Shown here piece by piece: positions 44,958-54,006 of a stretch of 64,000 nt of DNA. Source of the stretch: Pseudomonas sivasensis (GTDB lineage Bacteria > Pseudomonadota > Gammaproteobacteria > Pseudomonadales > Pseudomonadaceae); contig NZ_JAAOWU010000007.1 of the NCBI RefSeq assembly GCF_013778505.1, positions 62,001-126,000 of the forward strand, written 5' to 3'. Each line of letters starts with the position of its first letter. The stretch's first letter is position 1. The notes beneath the pieces are model-generated. The model was not told where the DNA came from. It did not search any database and saw nothing but the letters and a program-made list of their open reading frames with translations. A program made the translations under genes and the position numbers.

Positions 44958-45713
44958 ATGACAGAGGAGCGTGTCGAGCGCCTGCTCGCCGAAGTTCATG
45001 ATGACTTCGGCATGATCCGTGTGCTCGAAGTGGCCGATTACCGGTTTCTCGAATTCGGCGATGCCATTGAGCAAAGCTGCGTGTTCACTGCAGATCCGAG
45101 CTGGCTGGAGTACGACTACACCCGCGCGATGCTGATCGGCGCGTTGTGCCATGAACAGCCGGAGAGCGCCTTGTTCCTCGGTCTGGGCGCCGGTACGTTG
45201 ACCCAGGCGTGCCTCAAGTTCCTCCCGCTGGAAGACGTCGAAGCCATCGAGCTGCGCCCCGATGTGCCGCGCCTGGCCATTGAGTACCTGGGGCTGGACG
45301 ATGATCCGCGCCTGTACATCCGCATCGGCGACGCCCTGGAGTTGCTGGAGACCGCTGAATCGGCGGACTTGATTTTCGTCGACCTCTATACCGATGTCGG
45401 CCCCGGCGTTGGGCACCTGGCGTGGACCTTCCTGGAAAACTGCCAGAAGAAACTCAACCCCGGCGGCTGGCTGGTGATCAATCAGTGGGCGACTGACGAC
45501 GGCAAACCGCTGGGCGCGGCGTTGTTGCGTGGGTTGTATCACCGGCACTACTGGGAACTGCCGGTGAAGGAGGGCAATGTGATTTTGCTGGTACCTTCGG
45601 AGCTGGATCAGGAGCTGGATCTTGATGCCCTTTCTACTCGGGCTGAGTTGTTGGCGCCGCGTCTGGGGTATTCGTTGCAGCCCTTGATCAAGGCGATTCG
45701 GCCGGCTACGTAG
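44958..45713 (+). CDS. Spermidine synthase-like methyltransferase fold protein
   Basis: A 251-residue Rossmann-fold protein of the SpeE superfamily. Seen: EYDYTRAMLIGALCHEQPESALFLGLGAGTLTQACLKFLP (split at about 53-92), the acidic end of strand 2 in EAIELRPDVPRLA, and ADLIFVDLYTDVGPGVGHLAW after that. The GLGAGTL motif binds the aminopropyl donor or S-adenosylmethionine. Polyamine specificity is uncertain, and several such paralogues exist in pseudomonads. The start at 44958 has AGGAGTAGTG upstream. Confidence 0.82.
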   Translation: MTEERVERLLAEVHDDFGMIRVLEVADYRFLEFGDAIEQSCVFTADPSWLEYDYTRAMLIGALCHEQPESALFLGLGAGTLTQACLKFLPLEDVEAIELRPDVPRLAIEYLGLDDDPRLYIRIGDALELLETAESADLIFVDLYTDVGPGVGHLAWTFLENCQKKLNPGGWLVINQWATDDGKPLGAALLRGLYHRHYWELPVKEGNVILLVPSELDQELDLDALSTRAELLAPRLGYSLQPLIKAIRPAT

Positions 45714-45726
45714 TCGCCTGTACCGG

Positions 45727-45814
45727 CGCCATCGGGGGCGAGTCGAATCGTCGCACCGCACGTCCCACACTTGGAACTCATTTCAAATGTGGGAGGGAGC
45801 TTGCCCCGATGGCG
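45727..45814. repeat. Mosaic REP doublet
   Basis: The right arm at about 45788-45814 (GTGGGAGGGAGCTTGCCCC then GATGGCG) is a typical REP. The left arm at 45727-45765 has the matching CGCCATCGGGGG outer part, but its core GCGAGTCGAATCGTCGCACC belongs to another REP class that I recall as common in P. fluorescens. The two arms therefore pair only at their ends. Confidence 0.7.
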
Positions 45815-45828
45815 TCGGTATAGGCGAC

Positions 45829-46620
<792 letters not shown>

Positions 46621-46816
46621 TGGGTGTGCCCTCGGGTGGAGAGAAGGGTTTCAGACCAAAGGTCTTGGTCTAAGGGTGAATCGTTTAAGCCTTATGACCA
46701 ACAGGGCCGGGCCTTTGAAAAATAGACCCTGGCAGGGTTATCTGCAAAGACTGTGACGCACCACGGTTTATCGGTGCTTTGCGATAAAAAAAGCTCCCTT
46801 TTTCAAGTATTTCCGG

Positions 46817-46822
46817 TATAGT
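46817..46822 (+). promoter_or_regulatory. -10 element of the deaD promoter
   Basis: TATAGT at 46817-46822 is a good -10 hexamer without a good -35 at the normal spacing. It implies a transcript start near 46829 and a leader of about 215 nt. Cold-inducible helicase genes often have such long leaders. Confidence 0.45.
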
Positions 46823-46866
46823 ACGCGCCGGCCTTTAACCGGGCCGCGTTTAGGTAGCGCAATTCC

Positions 46867-46903
46867 CCGAAGTCAGCTTCGGCTGCATGTCCGCACAGCG
46901 GAC
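46867..46903 (+). other. Two tandem hairpins in the deaD leader
   Basis: CCGAAG-TCAG-CTTCGG (46867-46882) and GTCCGC-ACA-GCGGAC (46889-46903). Both are perfect 6-bp stems with short loops, lie six bases apart, and have no T-run, so they are not terminators. They are upstream of the start-codon hairpin at 47008-47045. Confidence 0.65.
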
Positions 46904-47007
46904 TCTTCCTTAACGAATCTTTTTCATTCATTCGTTTTCGCAAATCCCCGCCGACAAAGCAGCCAGGGCGACTCTTGAGTCTCAACACGGCATGCGCAGC
47001 TTTGGAG

Positions 47008-47045
47008 CATGGGTCTTTGCGGATGCACTTAGAGGCAGACCCATG
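47008..47045 (+). promoter_or_regulatory. Hairpin sequestering the deaD start codon
   Basis: CATGGGTCT (47008-47016) is the exact reverse complement of AGACCCATG (47037-47045), whose last three bases are the deaD ATG. The 20-nt loop includes AGAGG, the likely ribosome site. The 9-bp stem would block initiation unless opened by temperature, a protein or the helicase itself. Confidence 0.6.
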
Positions 47046-48716
47046 ACCCAGGAAACCGGCGGCTTCGCCGCTTTTAATCTTAACCCGAACATTCTTGCTG
47101 CCGTCATTGCGACCGGCTACGAAGAACCTTCGGCGATTCAGCAGCAATCGATCCCGATCATCATGGCCGGCCAAGACATGATTGGCCAGGCGCAAACCGG
47201 TACCGGTAAAACCGCCGCGTTCGCCCTGCCTATCCTGCACTGCATCGATCCTGCCAAGCGCGAGCCGCAAGCCCTGATCCTGGCGCCAACCCGTGAGTTG
47301 GCGCTGCAAGTAGCAACCGCTTTTGAAACCTACGCCAAGCAAATGCCGGGCGTTACCGTTGTTGCCGTTTACGGCGGCGCGCCGATGGGCCCGCAACTGA
47401 AAGCCATCCGTAATGGCGCTCAGATCGTCGTGGCTACCCCAGGCCGTCTGTGCGACCACCTGCGTCGCGACGAAAAAGTACTGTCGACCGTGAACCACCT
47501 GGTTCTCGACGAAGCTGACGAAATGTTGAAGCTGGGCTTCATGGATGACCTGGAAGTCATCTTCAAGGCACTGCCACCGACCCGTCAGACCGTACTGTTC
47601 TCGGCCACCCTGCCACAGTCGATCCGTGCCATTGCCGAGCGCCATCTGCGCGATCCGCAACACGTGAAGATCCAGACCAAGACTCAGACCGTTACCGCGA
47701 TCGAACAGGCTCACCTGTTGGTTCACGCTGACCAGAAGACCTCGGCTGTATTGAGCCTGCTGGAAGTCGAAGACTTCGACGCCTTGATCATGTTCGTGCG
47801 CACCAAGCAAGCGACCCTGGACTTGGCCAGTGCCCTGGAAGCCAAAGGCTATAAAGCCGCTGCGCTGAACGGTGACATTGCCCAGAACCAGCGTGAGCGC
47901 GTGATCGACTCCCTCAAGGATGGCCGTCTGGACATCGTTGTTGCGACCGACGTAGCGGCTCGTGGTCTCGACGTTCCGCGTATCACCCACGTGTTCAACG
48001 TTGACATGCCTTACGATCCAGAATCCTACGTTCACCGTATCGGCCGTACAGGCCGTGCCGGTCGCGAAGGTCGTGCGCTGCTGCTGGTGACTCCACGTGA
48101 GCGCCGCATGCTGCAAGTGATCGAGCGCGTAACCGGTCAGAAAGTTGCCGAAGTCCGCCTGCCGGATGCCCAGGCCGTTCTCGATGCCCGCATCAAGAAA
48201 CTGACCAACAGCCTGTCGCCTCTGGTGGCTGACGCTGAATCGACTCACGGCGACCTGCTGGACCGCCTGACCGCCGATATCGGTTGCACTCCACGTGCCC
48301 TGGCTGCTGCCCTGCTGCGCAAGGCTACAAACGGTCAGGCCCTGACCCTGGCAGCTATCGAGAAAGAGCGCCCACTGGTACCGAACAACGCGCCACGCGG
48401 TGATCGTCCAGAGCGTACCGGCGACCGTCCAGACCGTGGTGATCGTGAGCGTCGTGCTCCGGTTCCATTGGCTGAAGGTCGTGCTCGTTGCCGTACCGCG
48501 CTGGGCGCGCGTGATGGTATCGCTGCCAAGAACCTGCTGGGCGCTATCCTGAATGAGGGTGGCCTGGCACGTGAAGCGATCGGCCGTATCCAGGTCCGTG
48601 ACAGTTTCTCCCTGGTGGAGCTGCCGGAAGACGGTCTGGAGAAGCTGCTGACCAAGCTGAAAGACACTCGCGTTGCCGGTAAGCAGTTGAAGCTGCGTCG
48701 CTACCGCGAAGATTGA
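47043..48716 (+). CDS. deaD: ATP-dependent DEAD-box RNA helicase DeaD/CsdA
   Basis: A 557-residue cold-shock-type RNA helicase involved in ribosome assembly and mRNA decay. N-terminal motifs: Q motif EEPSAIQQQSIP, Walker A AQTGTGKT (50-57), PTRELALQVA, the LDEADEML box near residue 155, and SAT in LFSATLP. Helicase C: IVVATDVAARGLDVPRI and HRIGRTGRAGR. The C-terminal region has an Arg/Asp-rich linker (GDRPERTGDRPDRGDRERR) and a DbpA-type RNA-binding domain. Preceded by a long structured leader with a hairpin that covers its start codon. A strong terminator follows. Confidence 0.96.
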   Translation: MTQETGGFAAFNLNPNILAAVIATGYEEPSAIQQQSIPIIMAGQDMIGQAQTGTGKTAAFALPILHCIDPAKREPQALILAPTRELALQVATAFETYAKQMPGVTVVAVYGGAPMGPQLKAIRNGAQIVVATPGRLCDHLRRDEKVLSTVNHLVLDEADEMLKLGFMDDLEVIFKALPPTRQTVLFSATLPQSIRAIAERHLRDPQHVKIQTKTQTVTAIEQAHLLVHADQKTSAVLSLLEVEDFDALIMFVRTKQATLDLASALEAKGYKAAALNGDIAQNQRERVIDSLKDGRLDIVVATDVAARGLDVPRITHVFNVDMPYDPESYVHRIGRTGRAGREGRALLLVTPRERRMLQVIERVTGQKVAEVRLPDAQAVLDARIKKLTNSLSPLVADAESTHGDLLDRLTADIGCTPRALAAALLRKATNGQALTLAAIEKERPLVPNNAPRGDRPERTGDRPDRGDRERRAPVPLAEGRARCRTALGARDGIAAKNLLGAILNEGGLAREAIGRIQVRDSFSLVELPEDGLEKLLTKLKDTRVAGKQLKLRRYRED

Positions 48717-48744
48717 TCCGCCCTTGGGCTGATTGATCACACAT

Positions 48745-48777
48745 AAAAAATCCCCGACTGGTTCGGGGATTTTTTTT
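48745..48777. terminator. Bidirectional terminator between deaD and the dioxygenase gene
   Basis: AAAAAATCCCCGA-CTGG-TTCGGGGATTTTTTTT: a symmetrical stem with A and T tracts, 28 nt after the deaD stop and 25 nt before the stop of the convergent gene. Confidence 0.93.
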
Positions 48778-48802
48778 GCGTCGCTGTTTTAACAATAAAG
48801 AG

Positions 48803-49570
48803 TTAGCCGAAGCGGTAAATGTCCATGCCCAAGGCGCCCATGGTGAAGCCTTGGTGCGCGATGCTGAAGTCCCCACCAGCGCCACGCGCAAAGTACAGCG
48901 GCAACAGATGTTCATCGCTCGGATGGCTGCGCACGGCGTGGGGCGCTTGGCGCCGATAGTCGTGCAACGCGGCTTCATCGTTGGCAGCGAGCTTATCCAC
49001 CACCCAATCCCGGAAGCCCCGCGCCCAAGGTTCGATGCTTTCAGGCCCTGCGTGCCAGTCCAGTTCGCCCAGATTATGCGTGATGCTGCCGGAACCGATC
49101 AGCAGTACGCCTTCCTCGCGCAAACTGGTCAAGGCATGCCCGACTCGCGTCTGCAGGGCAGGGCCCATGCGGCTGGGCAAGGATACCTGCACGACTGGGA
49201 TATCCGCCGCGGGGTACATCAGCGACAGAGGCACCCAGGTGCCATGGTCGAAGGGGCGCTGGTCGTCGATGCGTGCATTCAGGCCGTCGGCGCGCAGCAG
49301 CCCGACGATCTCTCCCGCCAACTGTGGGTTGCCCGGTGCGGGGTATTGCACGGCAAACAGCTCGCGGGGGAAGCCGCCGAAGTCGTGCCAGGTTTCGGGT
49401 GCGGCGCTGCCGCTGACCAGTAAATCGTGGCTTTCCCAGTGTGCCGATACCACCACTATCGCCTTAGGGCGGGGCATTTCGGCAGCCAGGCGTTGCAAAG
49501 CCGGTCCGCTGGCGCCGGGTTGAAGGGCAAGCATGGGCGAACCGTGGGAGATAAACAGGCTGGGGAACAT
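48803..49570 (-). CDS. 4,5-DOPA dioxygenase-like extradiol ring-cleavage dioxygenase (LigB/YgiD family)
   Basis: A 255-residue LigB-type protein of the YgiD subfamily. Metal ligands are seen in FISHGSPM, VVSAHWE and SGSITHNLGEL. WHDFGGFPRELFAVQYPAPG (about 62-81) and a late SDEHLLPLYFARGAGG are also typical. YgiD proteins open the ring of catechol-type substrates such as DOPA, with the physiological role unclear. ATG 49570 has AGGA 8 nt upstream, so it is preferred to the codon at 49594. The next gene (tpm) is divergent. Confidence 0.9.
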   Translation of the reverse strand: MFPSLFISHGSPMLALQPGASGPALQRLAAEMPRPKAIVVVSAHWESHDLLVSGSAAPETWHDFGGFPRELFAVQYPAPGNPQLAGEIVGLLRADGLNARIDDQRPFDHGTWVPLSLMYPAADIPVVQVSLPSRMGPALQTRVGHALTSLREEGVLLIGSGSITHNLGELDWHAGPESIEPWARGFRDWVVDKLAANDEAALHDYRRQAPHAVRSHPSDEHLLPLYFARGAGGDFSIAHQGFTMGALGMDIYRFG

Positions 49571-49675
49571 AAGAAGAGTCCTGAGCGTTAACATGTAGCC
49601 ATCTTCAGTCAGATCATTGATCTAAATCTAATATAAGTTTTAGCGCGTTTTGATCGAATTATCGGAGGTGATTCC

Positions 49676-50332
49676 ATGGAGCCCAAGTTTTGGCAGGAGC
49701 GCTGGGCGAGAAACCAGCTCGGCTTTCATTTGCCTGAGGTTAATCCTTATTTAGAACGGCATTGGCCTTCGTTGGCGCTCGCGGAGGGCGCCAAGGTACT
49801 GGTGCCGCTGTGTGGCAAAAGCCTGGACCTGATGTGGCTGGCCACCCAGGGTCATCGGGTACTCGGCGTTGAGCTATCAGAGCAGGCGGTTGAAGCCTTC
49901 TTCAGCGAGCAGAGCCTGACGCCGCGAATCACTCAGCGGGGTGTGTTCACGGTGTATCAGGCTGATTTGATCGAAGTGTGGTGCGGCGATTTCTTCGCTC
50001 TCGACGCTGAGGTTCTGGCTGATTGCACTGCGGTCTATGACCGTGCCGCTCTGATCGCCTTGCCGCCGTTGATGCGCTCGCAATACACCGAGCAGTTGAA
50101 CAACATGCTACGTCCAGGCTGCCAGGGTTTGCTGATCACCCTCGACTACGACCAGACGCAAAAGGCAGGCCCACCGTTTGCGGTGACGGATGAAGAGGTA
50201 AAGGTGCTGTTGGGAGCACACTGGAGCCTGCAGGTGATCGAGAAGCAAGACATTCTGGGTGAGAGCTGGAAGTTCGTGCAGGACGGCGTCACGGGCTTGG
50301 ACGAGCGGGTCTACAGAGTCGCGCGGGCATAA
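49676..50332 (+). CDS. tpm: Thiopurine S-methyltransferase
   Basis: A 218-residue S-adenosylmethionine-dependent methyltransferase, in pseudomonads linked to tellurite and selenite methylation. The N-terminus [19 protein letters not shown] is diagnostic for the family. [31 protein letters not shown] (split at about 43-73) forms the cofactor pocket, and [17 protein letters not shown] near the end carries the substrate side. GGAGG precedes the ATG by 7 nt. Followed by a strong terminator shared with htpX. Confidence 0.95.
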   Translation: MEPKFWQERWARNQLGFHLPEVNPYLERHWPSLALAEGAKVLVPLCGKSLDLMWLATQGHRVLGVELSEQAVEAFFSEQSLTPRITQRGVFTVYQADLIEVWCGDFFALDAEVLADCTAVYDRAALIALPPLMRSQYTEQLNNMLRPGCQGLLITLDYDQTQKAGPPFAVTDEEVKVLLGAHWSLQVIEKQDILGESWKFVQDGVTGLDERVYRVARA

Positions 50333-50343
50333 AACTGTGCCCA

Positions 50344-50377
50344 CAAAAAAAGGGGCGATCAGATCGCCCCTTTTTTG
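50344..50377. terminator. Bidirectional terminator between tpm and htpX
   Basis: GGGGCGATC / GATCGCCCC stem with a short loop, preceded by seven A and followed by six T, between two convergent genes. Confidence 0.93.
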
Positions 50378-50389
50378 CATTACCAGGTA

Positions 50390-51277
50390 TCAGCCCCGAC
50401 GACGAAGCGCGTCAATACGCTCTTCCAGTGGTGGGTGGCTCATGAACATACGAGCCAAACCCTGTTTGATGCCGCCGTTGATGCCAAAGGCGGTCAGGCT
50501 GTCAGGCATATGCACTGGCAGGCTCTGTTCGGAACGCAAGCGTTGCAGCGCGCTGATCATTGCATTGGTGCCTGCCAGGCGCGCGCCGGCTTCGTCTGCG
50601 CGGAACTCTCGTTTGCGCGAGAACCACATCACGATCGCACTGGCCAGGAAGCCCAGCACCACTTCGGCAAAGATGGTCGCCACGAAGTAGGCGATACCGC
50701 GACCGCCTTCGTTCTTGAAGATTACTTTGTCCACAAAGTTACCGATAATCCGCGCAAAGAACATCACGAAGGTGTTGACCACACCCTGTACCAGCGCAAG
50801 GGTAATCATGTCGCCGTTGGCTACGTGACCAATTTCGTGCGCGAGTACTGCCTTTACTTCATCGGGTGAGAAGCGTTCGAGCAAGCCCTGACTGACGGCC
50901 ACGAGCGCGTCGTTCTTATTCCAGCCCGTCGCAAAGGCATTGGCCTCATAAGCAGGGAAAATCCCGACTTCGGGCATTTTGATACCTGCTTCTTGAGACA
51001 ACTGCTCCACGGTTTGCATCAGCCATTGTTCATGGCGAGTGCGTGGTTGGGTGATGACTTGGGTGCTGGTGCTCATCTTCGCCATCCACTTGGAGATGAA
51101 CAGCGAGAACAGCGAGCCGGCAAAACCAAAGACCGCACAGAAAATCAGCAGCTGATTGAGGTTCAGATCAACCCCGTTGGCCGCCATGAACCCGTTGAAG
51201 CCGAAAAGGCTCAGGGTGATGCTGGCAATCAGCACGACCGCCAGGTTAGTGGCCAAGAACAGCAGGATGCGCATCAT
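50390..51277 (-). CDS. htpX: Membrane protease HtpX
   Basis: A 295-residue M48 zinc metalloprotease of the inner membrane that degrades misfolded membrane proteins. The active site HExxH is in [14 protein letters not shown] (near 140). Two N-terminal helices (about 5-25, 38-58) and two after the active site ([18 protein letters not shown] and [17 protein letters not shown]) define the topology. The C-terminal [12 protein letters not shown] closes the family pattern. A sigma-70-like promoter with a 17-nt spacer is seen upstream. Confidence 0.96.
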   Translation of the reverse strand: MMRILLFLATNLAVVLIASITLSLFGFNGFMAANGVDLNLNQLLIFCAVFGFAGSLFSLFISKWMAKMSTSTQVITQPRTRHEQWLMQTVEQLSQEAGIKMPEVGIFPAYEANAFATGWNKNDALVAVSQGLLERFSPDEVKAVLAHEIGHVANGDMITLALVQGVVNTFVMFFARIIGNFVDKVIFKNEGGRGIAYFVATIFAEVVLGFLASAIVMWFSRKREFRADEAGARLAGTNAMISALQRLRSEQSLPVHMPDSLTAFGINGGIKQGLARMFMSHPPLEERIDALRRRG

Positions 51278-51322
51278 GGTTGTAGAGTTCTCCTCATGCT
51301 TAATATGTCGCGTACTGCGGGG

Positions 51323-51351
51323 TATATAAGGTGCGGCATGGGGTGATTCAA
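51323..51351 (-). promoter_or_regulatory. Candidate htpX promoter
   Basis: Minus strand: TTGAAT (51346-51351), 17-nt spacer, TATATA (51323-51328), about 46 nt before the ATG. The spacer contains CCCCATG, which resembles a sigma-32 -10 element, but the upstream TTTGAAA is 19 nt away, too far for a good heat-shock promoter. Confidence 0.5.
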
Positions 51352-51580
51352 CCGAGCGACTATTTCAAACTGTGTCCTACAGCCTGAATGTAGAGCTTTG
51401 AAGGGATTTTCCGACTAGGAATGTCACCAGAGATGCCCCACTTTTTGCCTCACAACCCTGCAATTATAGGGGGCACGTGGCTTGAGAGAGGCAAGTGCCA
51501 TACAGAAAAAGGGCGAGATCAGAGAAGTGTTGCCAGATAATCGCTGTACGACCGAATGTCGATCGTACAGCGCCATGCCA
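51352..51580. other. Gene-free region between htpX and alaA, with a 10-bp inverted repeat
   Basis: Most of this roughly 230-nt region holds nothing recognisable. At its alaA end CGCTGTACGA (51541-51550) and TCGTACAGCG (51562-51571) form a perfect 10-bp inverted repeat, 10 nt after the alaA stop. It has no T-run on either strand but may terminate alaA or block RNA decay. Confidence 0.5.
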
Positions 51581-52792
51581 CTACTGGCGATAGGTCTTGA
51601 GGAAGTTGCCAATACGGCCAATCGCCATGTCCAAGTCATCTACGCGCGGCAAGGTCACCACGCGGAAGTGATCCGGCCACGGCCAGTTGAACGCGGTGCC
51701 CTGAACCACCAACAGCTTTTCCGACAGCAACAAGTCGAGCACGAACTTTTCGTCGTTGAGGATCGGGCATACCTTCGGGTCTATCCGTGGAAAAGCGTAC
51801 AGCGCACCCATGGGTTTCACGCAGCTCACACCGGGGATCGCATTGAGCAGCTCCCACGTGCGGTTGCGTTGTTCCAGCAGGCGGCCCTGGGGCAGTACCA
51901 GGTCATTGATGCTCTGGTAGCCGCCCAGAGCGGTCTGGATCGCATGCTGGCTCGGTACGTTGGCACACAGGCGCATGTTGGCCAGCATGTCGATGCCTTC
52001 GATGTAGCTCTGGGCGTTGTGCTTGGGACCGGAGATGGCGATCCAGCCGGAGCGGAAACCCGCCACGCGGTAGGACTTGGACAGGCCGTTGAAGGTCAGG
52101 CACAACAGGTCCGGTGCCAGGGAGGCGGTGCATACGTGCACGGCGTCGTCGTAGAGGATCTTGTCGTAGATCTCGTCGGAGAACACCACCAGGTTGTGCT
52201 GGCGTGCCAGTTCCAGCATGCCCAGCAGCACTTCCTTGGAATACACCGCGCCGGTGGGGTTGTTCGGGTTGATGATCACCAGTGCCTTTGTGTTCGGAGT
52301 GATCTTGGCCTTGATGTCAGCCAGGTCCGGGAACCAGTCGGCGCCTTCGTCGCACAGGTAGTGGACCGGGTGGCCGCCGGCCAGTGTCACGGCTGCGGTC
52401 CACAGTGGATAGTCCGGTGCAGGTACCAGCACTTCGTCGCCATTGTTCAGCAGGGCCTGCATGGACATCACGATCAGTTCGGACACGCCATTGCCCAGGT
52501 AGATGTCTTCAATGCCGACGCCTTCCACCTGCTTCTGCTGGTAGTACTGCATCACCGCTTTACGCGCGCTGAACAGGCCTTTGGAGTCGCTGTAGCCCTG
52601 AGCGGTAGGCAGGTTGCGGATAACGTCCTGGAGAATTTCGTCCGGTGCTTCGAAACCAAAAGGCGCCGGATTGCCAATGTTCAGCTTGAGGATGCGATGA
52701 CCTTCCTCTTCCAGGCGTTTGGCGTGCTTGAGCACTGGGCCGCGAATGTCGTAGCAGACGTTGGCGAGCTTGTTCGATTTGCTGACCTGCAT
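51581..52792 (-). CDS. alaA: Alanine aminotransferase AlaA-like (class I/II, PLP)
   Basis: A 403-residue pyridoxal phosphate aminotransferase that makes alanine from pyruvate with glutamate. It begins MQVSKSNKLANVCYDIRGPV as YfbQ/AlaA proteins do. Conserved: ILKLNIGNPAPFGFEAP, LGNGVSELIVMSMQALLN, NPNNPTGAVYS, the Lys in FNGLSKSYRVAGFRSGW (Schiff-base Lys near 240) and RVVTLP at the end. The start at 52792 is used; upstream in-frame residues extend into the msrB region on the other strand. Divergent from msrB, with about 200 nt between starts. Confidence 0.94.
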   Translation of the reverse strand: MQVSKSNKLANVCYDIRGPVLKHAKRLEEEGHRILKLNIGNPAPFGFEAPDEILQDVIRNLPTAQGYSDSKGLFSARKAVMQYYQQKQVEGVGIEDIYLGNGVSELIVMSMQALLNNGDEVLVPAPDYPLWTAAVTLAGGHPVHYLCDEGADWFPDLADIKAKITPNTKALVIINPNNPTGAVYSKEVLLGMLELARQHNLVVFSDEIYDKILYDDAVHVCTASLAPDLLCLTFNGLSKSYRVAGFRSGWIAISGPKHNAQSYIEGIDMLANMRLCANVPSQHAIQTALGGYQSINDLVLPQGRLLEQRNRTWELLNAIPGVSCVKPMGALYAFPRIDPKVCPILNDEKFVLDLLLSEKLLVVQGTAFNWPWPDHFRVVTLPRVDDLDMAIGRIGNFLKTYRQ

Positions 52793-52994
52793 GGCGATGT
52801 GATCCTGAAAATGAACGATCCAGACGGTGTGTGCACTACCGTACTGCGAATCCTGCGAGGCCCGCACCCATAAATACGTTTGAATGCCGATAGCGCGGGT
52901 GCCAGACTGGCGTTTTGAAGAGGCGCAATCATACGTGCCGCCTGATCCATGGAAAAGACACAGATCAGGCTTTTTCAGTTGCCGAGGTGTACCG

Positions 52995-53387
52995 ATGGAA
53001 AAGTTGCAGAAAACCGTTGAAGAGTGGAAGGCCATGCTCGATCCGGAGCAGTACAACGTGTGCCGGCTCAAAGGCACCGAACGGCCTTTCAGCGGCAAGT
53101 ACAACGGCACCAAGACCGACGGCGTTTACCACTGCATCTGCTGCAATGAGCCGCTGTTCGATTCCACCACCAAATTCGACTCCGGCTGCGGCTGGCCCAG
53201 CTTTTACGCGCCGATTGCCGACAGCGCGATGATCGAGATTCGTGATGTCAGCCACGGCATGATCCGTACCGAGGTAACCTGCGCAAAGTGTGACGCGCAC
53301 CTGGGCCATGTGTTCCCGGATGGGCCGCCGCCGACGGGCCTGCGTTATTGCATCAATTCGGTGTGCCTGGACCTGGTCCCGCGTTAA
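52995..53387 (+). CDS. msrB: Peptide-methionine (R)-S-oxide reductase MsrB
   Basis: A 130-residue enzyme that reduces methionine-R-sulfoxide in proteins. Zinc ligands are in [10 protein letters not shown] and [12 protein letters not shown], and the catalytic Cys in [11 protein letters not shown]. Conserved SGCGWPSFY lies in between. A ribosome site is weak (GAGGTG about 10 nt ahead). It opens a redox block with gpx and ospR and is divergent from alaA. A perfect 13-bp hairpin follows 6 nt after its stop. Confidence 0.95.
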   Translation: MEKLQKTVEEWKAMLDPEQYNVCRLKGTERPFSGKYNGTKTDGVYHCICCNEPLFDSTTKFDSGCGWPSFYAPIADSAMIEIRDVSHGMIRTEVTCAKCDAHLGHVFPDGPPPTGLRYCINSVCLDLVPR

Positions 53388-53392
53388 ACCTG

Positions 53393-53422
53393 CGTGGTGA
53401 GGGAGCATCCTCCCTCACCACG
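53393..53422. terminator. Perfect 13-bp hairpin after msrB
   Basis: CGTGGTGAGGGAG (53393-53405), loop CATC, CTCCCTCACCACG (53410-53422). A very stable stem but no T-run, so it may limit rather than end transcription, or protect the msrB 3' end. Confidence 0.6.
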
Positions 53423-53451
53423 TGCGCCCATAACGGATCATCAGTTTGATC

Positions 53452-53487
53452 AATTCAATTGCACACAATTGAATTGCCTACTATGTT
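53452..53487 (+). promoter_or_regulatory. gpx-ospR promoter with overlapping palindromic operator
   Basis: AATTCAATTG (53452-53461), CACA, CAATTGAATT (53466-53475) form a perfect 10-bp inverted repeat. TTGCAC at 53459-53464 and TATGTT at 53482-53487 are a -35/-10 pair with a 17-nt spacer, so the palindrome covers the -35. The AATTG/CAATT half-sites resemble those bound by OhrR-type repressors; OspR is encoded two genes on. Confidence 0.65.
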
Positions 53488-53520
53488 TCTACTTCTTTCC
53501 GCTTTTATCGAGGCACTGCC

Positions 53521-54006
53521 ATGAGCAACGACCTGCTGAGCATCCCTTGCACCACCATCAAGGGTGAGCAAAAGACCTTGGCCGATTTCGCCGGCAAGGC
53601 CGTGCTGGTGGTCAACACTGCCAGCAAGTGCGGCTTCACCCCTCAGTACAAGGGGCTGGAACAGCTCTGGCAGCAGTACAAAGACCAGGGCCTGGTGGTG
53701 CTGGGCTTTCCCTGCAATCAGTTCGGCAAGCAGGAGCCCGGTGACGAAGGCGCTATCTCAACGTTCTGTGAGCTGAATTTCGGTGTCAGCTTTCCGTTGT
53801 TCAAGAAGATCGACGTCAATGGCAGCGATGCCCATCCACTGTTCGTGCAATTGAAAAAACAGGCGCCGGGCCTGTTGGGGTCCAAGGGCATCAAGTGGAA
53901 CTTCACCAAGTTCCTCATCGGCCGTGACGGCCAGGTGGTCAAGCGCTTCGGCCCTACCACCAAGCCAAAAGACCTTACCCAAGAGATCGAAGCCCTGCTC
54001 AAATGA
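53521..54006 (+). CDS. gpx: Glutathione peroxidase
   Basis: A 161-residue thiol peroxidase of the glutathione peroxidase family, which in bacteria usually uses thioredoxin to reduce peroxides. The peroxidatic Cys is residue 37 in [13 protein letters not shown], the Gln in [13 protein letters not shown], and the Trp in [10 protein letters not shown] further cysteine in the GFPCNQFG motif may be structural and another in STFCELNF may be the resolving one. Its stop overlaps the ATG of ospR (ATGA at 54003-54006), coupling the two. The start is ATG 53521. Confidence 0.95.
   Translation: MSNDLLSIPCTTIKGEQKTLADFAGKAVLVVNTASKCGFTPQYKGLEQLWQQYKDQGLVVLGFPCNQFGKQEPGDEGAISTFCELNFGVSFPLFKKIDVNGSDAHPLFVQLKKQAPGLLGSKGIKWNFTKFLIGRDGQVVKRFGPTTKPKDLTQEIEALLK

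Noticed and set aside
46803..48740. 645-codon open frame on the minus strand across deaD
   Set aside because: It lies entirely opposite the well-supported helicase gene, in a GC-rich genome where the antisense frame stays open by codon bias. Its composition is not protein-like.
51301..51360. Sigma-32 promoter for htpX
   Set aside because: CCCCATG and TTTGAAA are present but the spacing of 19 nt is too long; a sigma-70-type pair with a 17-nt spacer is better.
51482..52873. 463-codon plus-strand frame opposite alaA
   Set aside because: Antisense shadow of a conserved aminotransferase.
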